Below are positions 45,764 to 55,285 of a stretch of 64,000 nucleotides of DNA, piece after piece. Position 1 is the first letter of the stretch; every line of letters starts with the position of its first letter. The stretch is from Planctomycetes bacterium MalM25 (GTDB lineage: Bacteria; Planctomycetota; Planctomycetia; Pirellulales; Lacipirellulaceae): positions 1,077,001 through 1,141,000 of the forward strand of contig CP036424.1 of NCBI GenBank assembly GCA_007745835.1. Direction: 5' to 3'. The position numbers and the translations under genes were made by a program. The notes beneath the pieces were generated by a model. The model made no database searches. It was not told the origin of the DNA and was given only the letters and a program-made list of their open reading frames with translations.

Positions 45764-46129
45764 ATGTATCGCGACGCGAATCAGCGGGAGTTTGCTCGGC
45801 GGTTGCGGCGGGAGATGACGGATGCGGAGCGGGTACTTTGGCGGGCGCTGCGTTGCAAGCAGCTGGAAGGTCTCAAGTTCCGCCGGCAAGCGGCGATTGG
45901 AGACTACATCGTCGACTTTGTTTGCTTCGAGAAACAGCTTGTTGTTGAGCTTGATGGCGGTCAGCACAACGAGCCAAAGTCTCAGCGGTACGACGAGCAA
46001 AGGACGCGTTGGTTGGAATCACAAGGCTATCGGGTTCTTCGATACTGGAACCACGAAGTGCTTGGCAACGTGGAACCGATCATCGAATCGCTCTGGGACG
46101 CCCTGGCTGAATCAGGATCTCAAGACTGA
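45764..46129 (+). CDS. DUF559 endonuclease-like protein
   Basis: A 121-residue protein of the DUF559 family, which belongs to the Vsr/very-short-patch-repair nuclease fold. Motifs: MTDAERVLWRALR, LKFRRQAAIGDYIVDFVC (with the catalytic Asp) and VVELDGGQH (E/D with His/Gln), then RVLRYWNHEVL. Genes of this family often lie next to short GC-rich palindromic repeats, as here (copy B 21 nt upstream), but no activity is established for them. It overlaps the convergent methyltransferase gene by 10 nt at the 3' ends. Confidence 0.85.
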   Translation: MYRDANQREFARRLRREMTDAERVLWRALRCKQLEGLKFRRQAAIGDYIVDFVCFEKQLVVELDGGQHNEPKSQRYDEQRTRWLESQGYRVLRYWNHEVLGNVEPIIESLWDALAESGSQD

Positions 46130-46854
46130 GCTATTCGCGCAAAGAACAACCAATCGGTCCGCCGCTCGTCGATCATCTCGTTCAGGTAGCTGACCGGTTC
46201 GACGCTCACGTCCGCGAAGACCTCGCGGAGGGCGTCGGCGAAGGGGCCGCTTTCGGCGTACGACCAGACGGCGAGCACACCGCCGGGGGCGAGGTGCTTT
46301 GCCGCAGCTCTGAGCCCAGCGGTCGTGTAGAAGGGGAGGCTGTTCGCCTCGTCGAGCCGCTCGTCGGGCGAGTGGTCGATGTCGATCAGAATCGCGTCGA
46401 ACTTCTCCACGGGCTCGGGCTCCGCCAAGCGGGCGTAGGCGTCCCCTTCGGTCAGGGTGAGGCGACCGGCGGCGGTCGCCTTCGCGAGCTCTTCGGAGAG
46501 CGGCACGAGCCCCGAGCGCGTCCACTCGATCACCTGCGGCAGCAGGTCGATCACCTCGACGTGCGCGACGCGCTCCGAACGCAATGCCGCGTGCGCCGTG
46601 TAGCCGAGGCCGAGCCCGCCGACGAGCACCCGCAGCCCTTCTCCATCGATCTGCCCGTCGCCCTCGACCCGCTCGAGCGCGACGCGCGCGAGGGTCTCCT
46701 CCGAGTCGGTGTAGAGGCTGCTCATCAGGAACTCGTGGTTGAGCGTCACCTCGGTGACGTGCACCCCCGGTTGCGACAGCAGCTCACGCCGACGCAGGCA
46801 GAGCGGCCCGAGCGGGCTCTCCTCGTAGGCGAGGATCTCCAGGTTGAGGGCCAT
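46120..46854 (-). CDS. Spermidine-synthase-like methyltransferase
   Basis: A 244-residue SAM-binding protein. The Rossmann-type motif is VLVGGLGLGYTAHAAL, followed by the acidic VEVIDLLPQVIEW, GDAYARL and ILIDIDHSP (motif IV), as in spermidine synthases and the planctomycetal spermine/spermidine-synthase-like family. The polyamine specificity residues are not clear, so the reaction is not assigned. It begins 2 nt after the stop of the peroxidase gene and forms an operon with it; its 3' end overlaps the DUF559 gene on the other strand. Confidence 0.7.
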   Translation of the reverse strand: MALNLEILAYEESPLGPLCLRRRELLSQPGVHVTEVTLNHEFLMSSLYTDSEETLARVALERVEGDGQIDGEGLRVLVGGLGLGYTAHAALRSERVAHVEVIDLLPQVIEWTRSGLVPLSEELAKATAAGRLTLTEGDAYARLAEPEPVEKFDAILIDIDHSPDERLDEANSLPFYTTAGLRAAAKHLAPGGVLAVWSYAESGPFADALREVFADVSVEPVSYLNEMIDERRTDWLFFARIAQS

Positions 46855-46856
46855 GC

Positions 46857-48077
46857 TCAGCCGCCCGCCTTCTTCAACGCGGCGACGACGTCGTCCTTGC
46901 CGTACTCGGCCGCCAGCTCGGCGACGTCCCTACCGGCCGCGTTGCGGAGCGAGCGGTCCGTGCCGGCGTCGATGAGCGCTTGGGCGACTTCGAGGTGGCC
47001 GAAGCGGGCGGCGTCGTGCAGGGCGGTGTCGCCCAGGTCGTCTTGCGCGTTCGGGTCGATCTTCAGGTCGGTCAGCAGGTAGTTGACCACGTCGATATGC
47101 CCCCAGAAAGCCGCCTTGTGGAGGGCGTTGCGTCCGGAGCTCGCCTCGGCCTCGTGCACATCGGCGGTGTCGGCGAGCCGCTTCATGATGCCGACGCTGC
47201 CGTGCATCGCGGAGTCGCGGAACTCGGCGCTCGCCGATTCCTCCGCACTCACCGTAGGCGGGTCGCTGGCCGGGTCGCACGCGGCGGGGCAGCCGAGCAG
47301 CATGAGCTTGCCGTACGCGGCCGAGAAGTCCTTGAAGAAGAGTTCTTGATCCGTCGCGTAGCGCTCGACGTGGACGCGGAACTTGGGGTCTTCGATCAGA
47401 GCGATGTCGGTCGGCAGCATCACGAGCTTGTCGGTCGGGTCGGTGTACTGGAACTTGCCCTCCCACTGCTTCGGCTTCCAGTTGATCTCCAGCAGGTTCT
47501 TGAAGTACTGGTTGTCGAAGGTGAGCGGGTTGGTCGTCCAGGCGCCGTCGTAGCCGCTGCGGACCGCGTGGCAGCGGCCAACGGTGTGCCCGCCGGAGAG
47601 GGCGACGATCTCTCGGTCGTCGAAGCCCATGCGGTTGAAGACCTCGCGGAGGTGGTCGGCGCCCTGCGAGGCGTCGGGCAGGCGGCCGTTGGGGGGGCAG
47701 TTCTTGCCGTCGGGGTCGTCGGTGCGGCCGAACTTGAAGGGGGGCATCGGCCCGCCCATGAACTCGATCGCCACGCAGCCGGCGAAGGCCCACATGTCGG
47801 CCATCGAGACCTGCGGGAACTTCTTCTGCACCAAGTGCAGCATGTCGCGGACGATGTGCAGGCCGGCGTTGGCATCGTCGCTGATCTCGGGCTCGAAACG
47901 CATCGTGGCGCCGTTCGTGCCGCCGGAACCGTCCGCCTGGTCGTAGGTGCCGCCCGAGTGCCAGGCGACGCGCATCGCGATCGGGCAGGCGAACGACTTC
48001 TGGTTGATCAGCGCGGCGCGGACTTCGCTCTTGAGCGCTTCGAGATTGACAGACGGATTGGCGGCGCAGGCGGGCAT
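46857..48077 (-). CDS. Ascorbate-peroxidase-type class I heme peroxidase fused to ankyrin repeats
   Basis: A 406-residue protein. Residues 1-260 are a class I heme peroxidase. The distal triad is R36, W39 and H40 (RVAWHSGGTYD), the proximal His is in ALSGGHTVGRCH, the Arg that binds ascorbate in plant enzymes is in HAVRSGYDGAWT, followed by the proximal Trp in the same stretch and the Asp in LPTDIALIEDP. No KatG C-terminal domain is present. Residues about 290-405 contain three ankyrin repeats (GRNALHKAAFWGHIDVVNYL, GDTALHDAARFGHLEVAQAL and a shorter last one). It should reduce H2O2 with an organic or protein donor. No signal peptide is seen; start ATG 48077. Operon with the methyltransferase. 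Confidence 0.85.
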   Translation of the reverse strand: MPACAANPSVNLEALKSEVRAALINQKSFACPIAMRVAWHSGGTYDQADGSGGTNGATMRFEPEISDDANAGLHIVRDMLHLVQKKFPQVSMADMWAFAGCVAIEFMGGPMPPFKFGRTDDPDGKNCPPNGRLPDASQGADHLREVFNRMGFDDREIVALSGGHTVGRCHAVRSGYDGAWTTNPLTFDNQYFKNLLEINWKPKQWEGKFQYTDPTDKLVMLPTDIALIEDPKFRVHVERYATDQELFFKDFSAAYGKLMLLGCPAACDPASDPPTVSAEESASAEFRDSAMHGSVGIMKRLADTADVHEAEASSGRNALHKAAFWGHIDVVNYLLTDLKIDPNAQDDLGDTALHDAARFGHLEVAQALIDAGTDRSLRNAAGRDVAELAAEYGKDDVVAALKKAGG

Positions 48078-48161
48078 CGGGAGACTCCAGCAAGATGAGA
48101 AGAGAGGCGGCGGCCTCGGGGCCGGCCCTGTTTTAGCAAAACCTCTCCGCTGGGGCACGGT

Positions 48162-49211
48162 CTATCGGCTCGCGGTGCGTTGCTTCTCAACGTAGGCGAT
48201 GGCGTTCTGCAAATAGCTCTCGTCCTTGATCGCCTTGTTCGATCCTTGGACTGCCCACCAGCGGAGTCGATTGGGATCGGGCCACTTCTCGTTGAGCGCT
48301 TCACTAAGCCAGCGTTTGATCAAACGTCGGACCTTCTCGCCGTGGACTTCGCTGCGGACGTCGCAGATCACGTGAACGTGGTCTGACTGAGCGGCGGCGG
48401 TGTGAATCCTCCACCCTCCGCGATGGCAAATCTCGGGGAGCAGACGCTCGATTAGCCTGCGTTGTTCGGCGGAGAGGTGAACCGGAGGGCCGGTGAGCGT
48501 ATCCTCGGCACGCCGACGACGCAGTTCGTTGCGTGGCAAGTACGGTGTTCCGTACTCGTTGTGCTCGAGGTCCACGGTTGGACGACGATCTCCGTGGAGA
48601 CGCGTTCCGTACGTGCCGAAAGTGATGTGCCATGGGGTGTACGAAGCGTTCGCTTCGAGAGCCGATGTGCCGAGAGCCGCGTCGTCCCGACCGCGGCATG
48701 GTGCGGGTACCCGGCTCGCGCCGCGGTCGGGACGACGCGGCTCTCCCTCAGTGGCAGGTTGAGATGCGTACTCGCGGAAGTCTGCTTCGATTAGCGTGAC
48801 TCCCTCTCGAACGAGTTCAAAAGCGAGTTGCGCCTTGGGCCAGCCGATCGTGCGGAGGACCGCGTCGAGTGACGCGACGGGGCATTCCCCGTTCAGCTCG
48901 ATGCGGTGCATGCTCGGCCCGTCGGCGTCCTCGGGCTGGTACTCCTGCATGTGGCCGTTCAGCCGCCAGAAAACCCCCTCCGGCGTGTGGCCGGTCAGCA
49001 GGAAGAAGCCGTCCGGTTCGCAGTCGCACCGCGGCAGCTCGGCGAGGGCGGCCTGCATCTGCTCGAAGGTGACCGGCAGCACCTGAAGGAAGGGCGGTGG
49101 CCCGCCGCCGGGCCCGACCAGCGTGGGCAACGGCAAACCGCGTAGTTCCCGGCGAGGTCCTGTGGCGGCGCCTTCGGGGTGGGCGTAGACGTTCGCGTGC
49201 AGGCTCAGCAT
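48162..49211 (-). CDS. Unknown protein fused in frame to a REP-associated (Y1/RAYT) transposase
   Basis: A 349-residue open frame made of two parts. The first (about 1-155) is an unknown soluble domain (MLSLHANVYAHPEGAATGPR, DGFFLLTGHTPEGVFWRL, ELNGECPVASLDAVLRTIGW). The second (about 185-345) is a Y1-type transposase: WHITFGTYGTRLHGDRRPT, the HUH motif HVHVICD and the Tyr/Gln helix YLQNAIAYVEKQ. The linker (about 156-180) is encoded by a 26-bp-arm palindrome (48672-48745). Likely an inserted RAYT unit that joined the unknown gene. The gene starts 5 nt after ribBA ends. Whether the fused protein is made is unknown. Confidence 0.7.
   Translation of the reverse strand: MLSLHANVYAHPEGAATGPRRELRGLPLPTLVGPGGGPPPFLQVLPVTFEQMQAALAELPRCDCEPDGFFLLTGHTPEGVFWRLNGHMQEYQPEDADGPSMHRIELNGECPVASLDAVLRTIGWPKAQLAFELVREGVTLIEADFREYASQPATEGEPRRPDRGASRVPAPCRGRDDAALGTSALEANASYTPWHITFGTYGTRLHGDRRPTVDLEHNEYGTPYLPRNELRRRRAEDTLTGPPVHLSAEQRRLIERLLPEICHRGGWRIHTAAAQSDHVHVICDVRSEVHGEKVRRLIKRWLSEALNEKWPDPNRLRWWAVQGSNKAIKDESYLQNAIAYVEKQRTASR
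48672..48745. repeat. Palindrome with 26-bp perfect arms inside the RAYT fusion
   Basis: GAGAGCCGCGTCGTCCCGAC followed by CGCGGC (48672-48697) pairs perfectly with 48720-48745 across a 22-nt loop. It lies at the junction of the two parts of the fused gene and is a good candidate for the REP substrate of the RAYT transposase. Confidence 0.85.
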
Positions 49212-49216
49212 GGCGG

Positions 49217-50434
49217 TCACTCGGCGGGCAGCTGGTGGCCCATCTTGTCCCGCTTGGTCGCCAGGTACGCGGCGTTCTCGTCCTTGATCGGCGGAACGAG
49301 CGGCACTTGGTCGACGACTTCCAGGTCGAAGCCGCCGTAGACGACCGCGTCGAGCTTCTTCGGGTTGTTCGTGAGCAGCCGGATCTTCGACATGCCGAGG
49401 TCTTTGAGGATCTGGATGCCGACACCGTAGTCGCGGGCGTCCGCCTTGTGGCCGAGGGCGAGGTTCGCCTCGACCGTGTCCATGCCCTGGTCCTGGAGGG
49501 CGTAGGCCTTGATCTTGGCGGGCAGCCCGATGCCGCGCCCCTCCTGAGGCAGGTAGACCACCGCGCCGACGCCCTCGGCGCTGATCATCGAGAGCGCCAT
49601 CTGGAGCTGGTCGCCGCAATCGCAGCGGAGCGATCCGAGGACGTCGCCCGTGAAGCAACTGCTGTGCAGGCGGACGAGCGGCGCCGCGGCGCTCGACGGG
49701 TCGCCGAAGACGATCGCGACCGGCTCCATCTCCTCGTGCTTGACCTTGTAGCCGATGATCTTCGCTTGGCCGTGCTCGGTCGGCAGGTTCGCTTCGGCTT
49801 GACGCTCGACGAGCTTCTCACGCACGCGGCGGTGCGCGATGAGGTCTTCGATCGTGATGATCGGCAGGTCGAAACGGTCGGCGAGGGCGCGGAGCTCCTC
49901 GCGGCCGGCCCGGTCGCCGGTCTCGTCGAGGATCTCGCAGAGCACGCCGGCCGGCTTGAGGCCCGCCATGCGGGCGAGATCGACGGCGGCCTCGGTGTGG
50001 CCGGCCCGGCGCAGGACGCCCCCCTCCTTGGCGACCAGCGGGAACATGTGTCCGGGGCGCACGAAGTCGGCCGGCGTGCTGCTGTCATCGCACAGAGCGC
50101 GGACCGTGGTCGCCCGCTCCTCGGCGGTGATGCCGGTCTTGGCGGTGTGGTGATCGACCGAGACGGTGTAGCCGGTCTGCAGCGGGGCGTTGTTCAGCTC
50201 GTCATCGACCATCATCGGCAGGCGCAGCCGATCGGCGACCGACGGCAGGATCGGCGTGCAGAGCTGGCCACGCCCGTGCGTGATCATGAAGTTGACCTGC
50301 TCGGCGGTCACGTTCTGGGCCGCGGCGATGAAATCGCCCTCGTTCTCGCGGTCCTCGGCGTCGACGACGATGACGATCCGCCCCGCGGCGATCGCCTCGA
50401 CGGCTTCTTCGATCGTGGAAAAACGGTGGGGCAC
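49217..50434 (-). CDS. ribBA: Bifunctional riboflavin synthesis protein (3,4-DHBP synthase / GTP cyclohydrolase II)
   Basis: A 405-residue enzyme for the first steps of riboflavin synthesis. The N-terminal RibB half (about 1-205) has VVDAEDRENEGDFI and HTEAAVDLARMAGL. The C-terminal RibA half has the zinc motif CFTGDVLGSLRCDCGDQLQM, YLPQEGRGIGL, and DYGVGIQILKDLG, TNNPKKLDAVVYGG. GTG 50434 is chosen, since it puts the start a few residues before RFSTIEEAVEAI as in homologues; the open frame continues upstream. It is divergent from the unknown gene at 50541, so the 106-nt gap should hold promoters for both. Confidence 0.93.
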   Translation of the reverse strand: MPHRFSTIEEAVEAIAAGRIVIVVDAEDRENEGDFIAAAQNVTAEQVNFMITHGRGQLCTPILPSVADRLRLPMMVDDELNNAPLQTGYTVSVDHHTAKTGITAEERATTVRALCDDSSTPADFVRPGHMFPLVAKEGGVLRRAGHTEAAVDLARMAGLKPAGVLCEILDETGDRAGREELRALADRFDLPIITIEDLIAHRRVREKLVERQAEANLPTEHGQAKIIGYKVKHEEMEPVAIVFGDPSSAAAPLVRLHSSCFTGDVLGSLRCDCGDQLQMALSMISAEGVGAVVYLPQEGRGIGLPAKIKAYALQDQGMDTVEANLALGHKADARDYGVGIQILKDLGMSKIRLLTNNPKKLDAVVYGGFDLEVVDQVPLVPPIKDENAAYLATKRDKMGHQLPAE

Positions 50435-50540
50435 GGTGGGCGGAGTTGTGGAGGGTGATAGAGGAAACGAGGGAGCAGTAACGTAGTATAGACGTGCCCC
50501 CCGAGATGGCCCCAGCCGCCAAAGCCTAGAATTGCCGCGA

Positions 50541-51431
50541 ATGGCCGATCCGACCGCATCGCCGAACGTCGCTCCCCTGGGGCCCAACGTTGCTCCGCTT
50601 GGAGTCGAGGAGTACATCGAGCAGGGGCACTTCTTCGCGATGCTCGCCGAGCGGCTGGCTGAGAACGCCCCGGCTCAGGAGGTCCTGGCGTCGGCACGGG
50701 AGGAGGTACTAGCGACGACCAAGCTGCCGATGGCGATCGATTTTCTGCTTTCGGAACTCCGCCACGCCGGCGTGATGGCGACCGCGGTGGCCAAGCTGGA
50801 TCATTACTTCACGCCGCTCCAGGCCTACATCATCCACGAGGGGGAGAATGAGCGGGGCCGCTTTGACCTGCGGGTCGGGCTGGAGATCCTCTCCCGCGAG
50901 GCAAACTATCGGGCCGGCCTGCACGAATCGTCCCGGGGCGGGCCGACCGTCCAGGGGCTGTTTCTCTACCAGTTCGAAGTCCTCTGCCGGAACCGGCTGG
51001 GCTACGACAAGGGCCTGACCGCGGTGGCCGCCGACCCGGCCTACACGCCCGATTGGCGTGATTGGATCCTGGCGATGCGTCACCAGGTGGGCATGGTCGA
51101 TGTGGCGGACCTGATCTACGTGCAGAGCGAGCACGCCGCCAAGCGAGATGGTCAGGCGGCCGGGGCGGCCCTGTTCGGCGAGCAGGAGGGCCGCATCGCG
51201 TTGGCCAACCGCCGCAAGGACCCTCTGTATCTCTTTAACTCGTTGCACCGGCAGCTCGGCTACCCGGAGCCGCCCCGGACGCACCTGCCGACCGAGGGCG
51301 AGAACCCGATCCCCGCGATGGCCCGGCGGCTCGAGCAACTCGAGAAACGGACCCAGTTGCTCGAAGAGGAGCAGCGTGGCGGTTTCGACCTGTCGAAATT
51401 CTACGAGAAGCCGCCGGCATCATTGGACTAG
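50541..51431 (+). CDS. Unknown planctomycetal protein
   Basis: A 296-residue protein with no signal peptide or membrane segment. No family is recognised. Its central part is helical and Arg/Tyr/His-rich (LDHYFTPLQAYIIHEGENER, FLYQFEVLCRNRLGYDKGLT). The C-terminus has a short coiled coil (MARRLEQLEKRTQLLEEEQR). ATG 50541 is chosen. The arrangement divergent from ribBA gives no functional hint. Confidence 0.55.
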   Translation: MADPTASPNVAPLGPNVAPLGVEEYIEQGHFFAMLAERLAENAPAQEVLASAREEVLATTKLPMAIDFLLSELRHAGVMATAVAKLDHYFTPLQAYIIHEGENERGRFDLRVGLEILSREANYRAGLHESSRGGPTVQGLFLYQFEVLCRNRLGYDKGLTAVAADPAYTPDWRDWILAMRHQVGMVDVADLIYVQSEHAAKRDGQAAGAALFGEQEGRIALANRRKDPLYLFNSLHRQLGYPEPPRTHLPTEGENPIPAMARRLEQLEKRTQLLEEEQRGGFDLSKFYEKPPASLD

Positions 51432-51697
51432 CCAATGCTGTCGTCGGTCGGCGTCAACCGCGTAAATACGAGAGTTTTCCGTGGCGGATGCGGTTCTCGC
51501 CAGACAACGCAGGTGCTATTCTCGCATGAGGACGCGGCGTGTTCGGCCCTCTGCCACCGCCGCCTTCGAACACCGCGGCACAGTCCGCAGCCCCGTCGCC
51601 CCGCAGCCCTGTCGCCCTCACCGCCCGCCTCCCCGTGTCGATCTAACGAAGCCGCCCCCTGGACGTTCGTTATCGGCGTGCCCCGTAGCCGCAAGTC

Positions 51698-52168
51698 GTG
51701 GACTTCAAGCTGAGTTTGCAGTCGGAGACCATCCGCTCGGTTTACCCCGAGGCCCCGGTCGCCGTTGAGCAAGCGACGCCGCTCGACGCGGTGATCCGGC
51801 TGATGCAGGCGCAGAAAGTGGGCGCCGTGCTCGTCTGCGACGAGGACCGCCTCGCCGGGGTGTTCACCGAGCGGGACGTGCTGCGGCTGATGGCCGAACG
51901 AGCCGAGGTGTCCCGCTCCGTGGGAGAGGTCATGTCGACCGACCCGAAGACGGTGACTGAATCGGACTCCGTCGGCGAGGCGATCAGCCGCATGGCCGAA
52001 GGGGGCTACCGCCACCTGCCGATCGTCAGCAGCATCAACCCGACCGAGGCGACCGGCATGGTCGATGTTCGGGGGGTGATGCGCTACTTGGTCGAGCACT
52101 TCCCGAATACGATCTACAACCTTCCACCCACCTCCGAGCGGGCGACCGCGGAGCGTGAGGGCGCCTGA
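51698..52168 (+). CDS. CBS-pair regulatory protein
   Basis: A 156-residue protein made of two CBS motifs: VEQATPLDAVIRLMQAQKVG...VLVCDEDRLAGVFTERDVLRL, and VTESDSVGEAISRMAEGGYR...MVDVRGVMRYL. CBS pairs bind adenosyl ligands (AMP, ATP, SAM or NADH) and act as energy sensors. Start GTG 51698. It lies 53 nt upstream of korA, and a second CBS protein lies after korB, so it may regulate the oxoacid oxidoreductase or its electron flow. Confidence 0.88.
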   Translation: MDFKLSLQSETIRSVYPEAPVAVEQATPLDAVIRLMQAQKVGAVLVCDEDRLAGVFTERDVLRLMAERAEVSRSVGEVMSTDPKTVTESDSVGEAISRMAEGGYRHLPIVSSINPTEATGMVDVRGVMRYLVEHFPNTIYNLPPTSERATAEREGA

Positions 52169-52221
52169 ACTCGGCTCCCCCACACGCTTCCCCCCGCACG
52201 CTAGCGAAACGCACCACACGC

Positions 52222-54081
52222 ATGTCCACCGCCGTCGAGAAGCCCGTCGAAGAACTCGCCGAAGCCACCGTCCGCTTTTGTGGCGACTCGGGGGACGGCA
52301 TGCAGCTGGCCGGCACCCAGTTCACGACCACGTCCGCCCTGGTCGGCAACGACGTCGCCACCTTCCCGGACTTCCCCGCGGAGATCCGCGCCCCACGCGG
52401 CACGAAGGCGGGCGTCTCGGGCTTCCAGGTCCACTTCTCTAGCCAAGAGATCTACACGCCCGGCGACACGGTCGACGCCCTCGTGGCGATGAACCCGGCC
52501 GCCTTCGCCACGAACCTGGACGACCTGCGCGACGGCGGCATCCTGGTCGTCAACGAGAGCGCGTTCGACAAGAAGGGCCTCGACCTGGCCGGCTACGAGG
52601 GCAACCCGATCGAGGATGTCGCGCTCCATCAGCTGGAGCAGAAGTACAAGGTCTACAAGGTCGATATGACCAAGATGACCCGCGACGCTGTCAAGGAGTT
52701 CGGTCTCGGCGTGAAGGAGGCCGACCGCTGTCGCAACTTCTTCGCGATGGGCCTCGTCTTCTGGATCTACGGCCGCCCGCTCGACCCAACGCTCCGCTTC
52801 ATCGAGACCAAGTTCGGCAAGCGTCCGGATGTCGCCAACGCGAACACGGCCGCCCTGAAGGCGGGCTACAACTACGGCGAGACCGTCGAGGCGTTCGACA
52901 CGCAGTTCCTCGTCCCCAAGGCGGAGCTCGCGCCCGGCACCTACCGCAGCATCATGGGCAACACGGCCCTCTCGTGGGGCCTGATGACCGCCGCGAAGCT
53001 GTCGGAGAAGCGGCTCTTCCTGGGCGCCTACCCGATCACGCCGGCGAGCGACATCTTGCACGAGCTGTGCAAGCACAAGAACCACGACATCGTCACGTTC
53101 CAGGCCGAGGACGAGATCGCCGCCATGACCGCGACAATCGGCGCCTCGTTCGCGGGCGCCATGTCGGTCACCGCGAGCAGCGGTCCCGGCATCGCGCTGA
53201 AGGGCGAGGCGTTCGGCCTAGCGGTCATCATGGAGCTGCCGATGATCGTCATCAACGTGCAGCGCGGCGGGCCCTCGACCGGCCTTCCGACCAAGACCGA
53301 GCAGTCCGACCTCTACCAAGCGATGTACGGCCGCAACGGCGAGTGCCCGATGCCGGTGATCGCCGCTTGTTCCCCGGGCGACTGCTTCGACGTTGCCCAG
53401 GAGGCGTGGCGCCTGGCTGTGAAGTACATGACGCCCGTCATGCTGATGACCGATGGCTACATCGCCAACGGCTCGGAGCCGTGGAAGATCCCCGACTACA
53501 GCACGCTGCCGAAGATCCCGATCACCCACCCGGGGTCGCCGACCGGCGACGACAAGTTTCAGCCCTACACGCGGGATGAGCAGCTGGCGCGCCCTTGGGC
53601 CCTGCCCGGCACGCCCGGCTTGGAGCACCGCCTCGGCGGCCTGGAGAAGCAGGACGGCTCGGGCAACGTCAGCTACGACCCGATGAACCACCAGCACATG
53701 ATCGACACGCGGGCCAAGAAGGTCGACGACATCGCTGAGGACATCCCGCCTCAGGAGGTCGACGGCCCAGAAGAGGGCGACCTGCTCGTGGTCAGCTGGG
53801 GCGGCACCTACGGCTCGTGTCTGTCGGCGACCCGTCTCGCCCGCAAGCATGGTAAGTCGGTCGCCCACGCCCACATCCGGCACATCCACCCGCTGCCGAA
53901 GAACCTGGGTGAGTTGCTGGGCCGCTACAAGAAGGTCATGGTCCCCGAGCTCAACTCGGGCCAGCTCAACACGATCCTCCGCGACAAGTTCCTCGTCGAC
54001 ACGATCGGCTTCAACAAGATGCAAGGGAAGCCGTTCAGCGTTGGTGAGCTCGTCGAGAAGATCAGCGAAGTGACCGGTTGA
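52222..54081 (+). CDS. korA: 2-oxoacid:ferredoxin oxidoreductase, fused gamma/alpha subunit
   Basis: A 619-residue subunit. The N-terminal gamma-type domain (about 15-190) has VRFCGDSGDGMQLAGTQF. The alpha pyrimidine-binding domain (about 230-460) has AYPITPASDILHEL, FQAEDEIAAMTATIGASFAG and the substrate loop NVQRGGPSTGLPTKTEQSDL. Together with KorB it forms a TPP/Fe-S enzyme that oxidises 2-oxoglutarate (or pyruvate/branched oxoacids) to acyl-CoA and reduces ferredoxin. The fused gamma/alpha layout and partner type fit 2-oxoglutarate oxidoreductase best, but substrate is inferred. Confidence 0.9.
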   Translation: MSTAVEKPVEELAEATVRFCGDSGDGMQLAGTQFTTTSALVGNDVATFPDFPAEIRAPRGTKAGVSGFQVHFSSQEIYTPGDTVDALVAMNPAAFATNLDDLRDGGILVVNESAFDKKGLDLAGYEGNPIEDVALHQLEQKYKVYKVDMTKMTRDAVKEFGLGVKEADRCRNFFAMGLVFWIYGRPLDPTLRFIETKFGKRPDVANANTAALKAGYNYGETVEAFDTQFLVPKAELAPGTYRSIMGNTALSWGLMTAAKLSEKRLFLGAYPITPASDILHELCKHKNHDIVTFQAEDEIAAMTATIGASFAGAMSVTASSGPGIALKGEAFGLAVIMELPMIVINVQRGGPSTGLPTKTEQSDLYQAMYGRNGECPMPVIAACSPGDCFDVAQEAWRLAVKYMTPVMLMTDGYIANGSEPWKIPDYSTLPKIPITHPGSPTGDDKFQPYTRDEQLARPWALPGTPGLEHRLGGLEKQDGSGNVSYDPMNHQHMIDTRAKKVDDIAEDIPPQEVDGPEEGDLLVVSWGGTYGSCLSATRLARKHGKSVAHAHIRHIHPLPKNLGELLGRYKKVMVPELNSGQLNTILRDKFLVDTIGFNKMQGKPFSVGELVEKISEVTG

Positions 54082-54177
54082 CCCAGCGTTTATTCCGCAT
54101 TCCCCATTCCCGCTTCCGCATTCGATTCACACCGACGGCTTGCAAGCCGTTATCGGAACGAAGCCGAGACCTCTCTC

Positions 54178-55203
<1,026 letters not shown>

Positions 55204-55285
55204 GAGAGATGAGGCGTGAGCCCTGATTCGTCCGGGCTCTGATCGCAACCCTGAAGCCTGATCCCTCGAGCCTCAAGCCTGTTCT

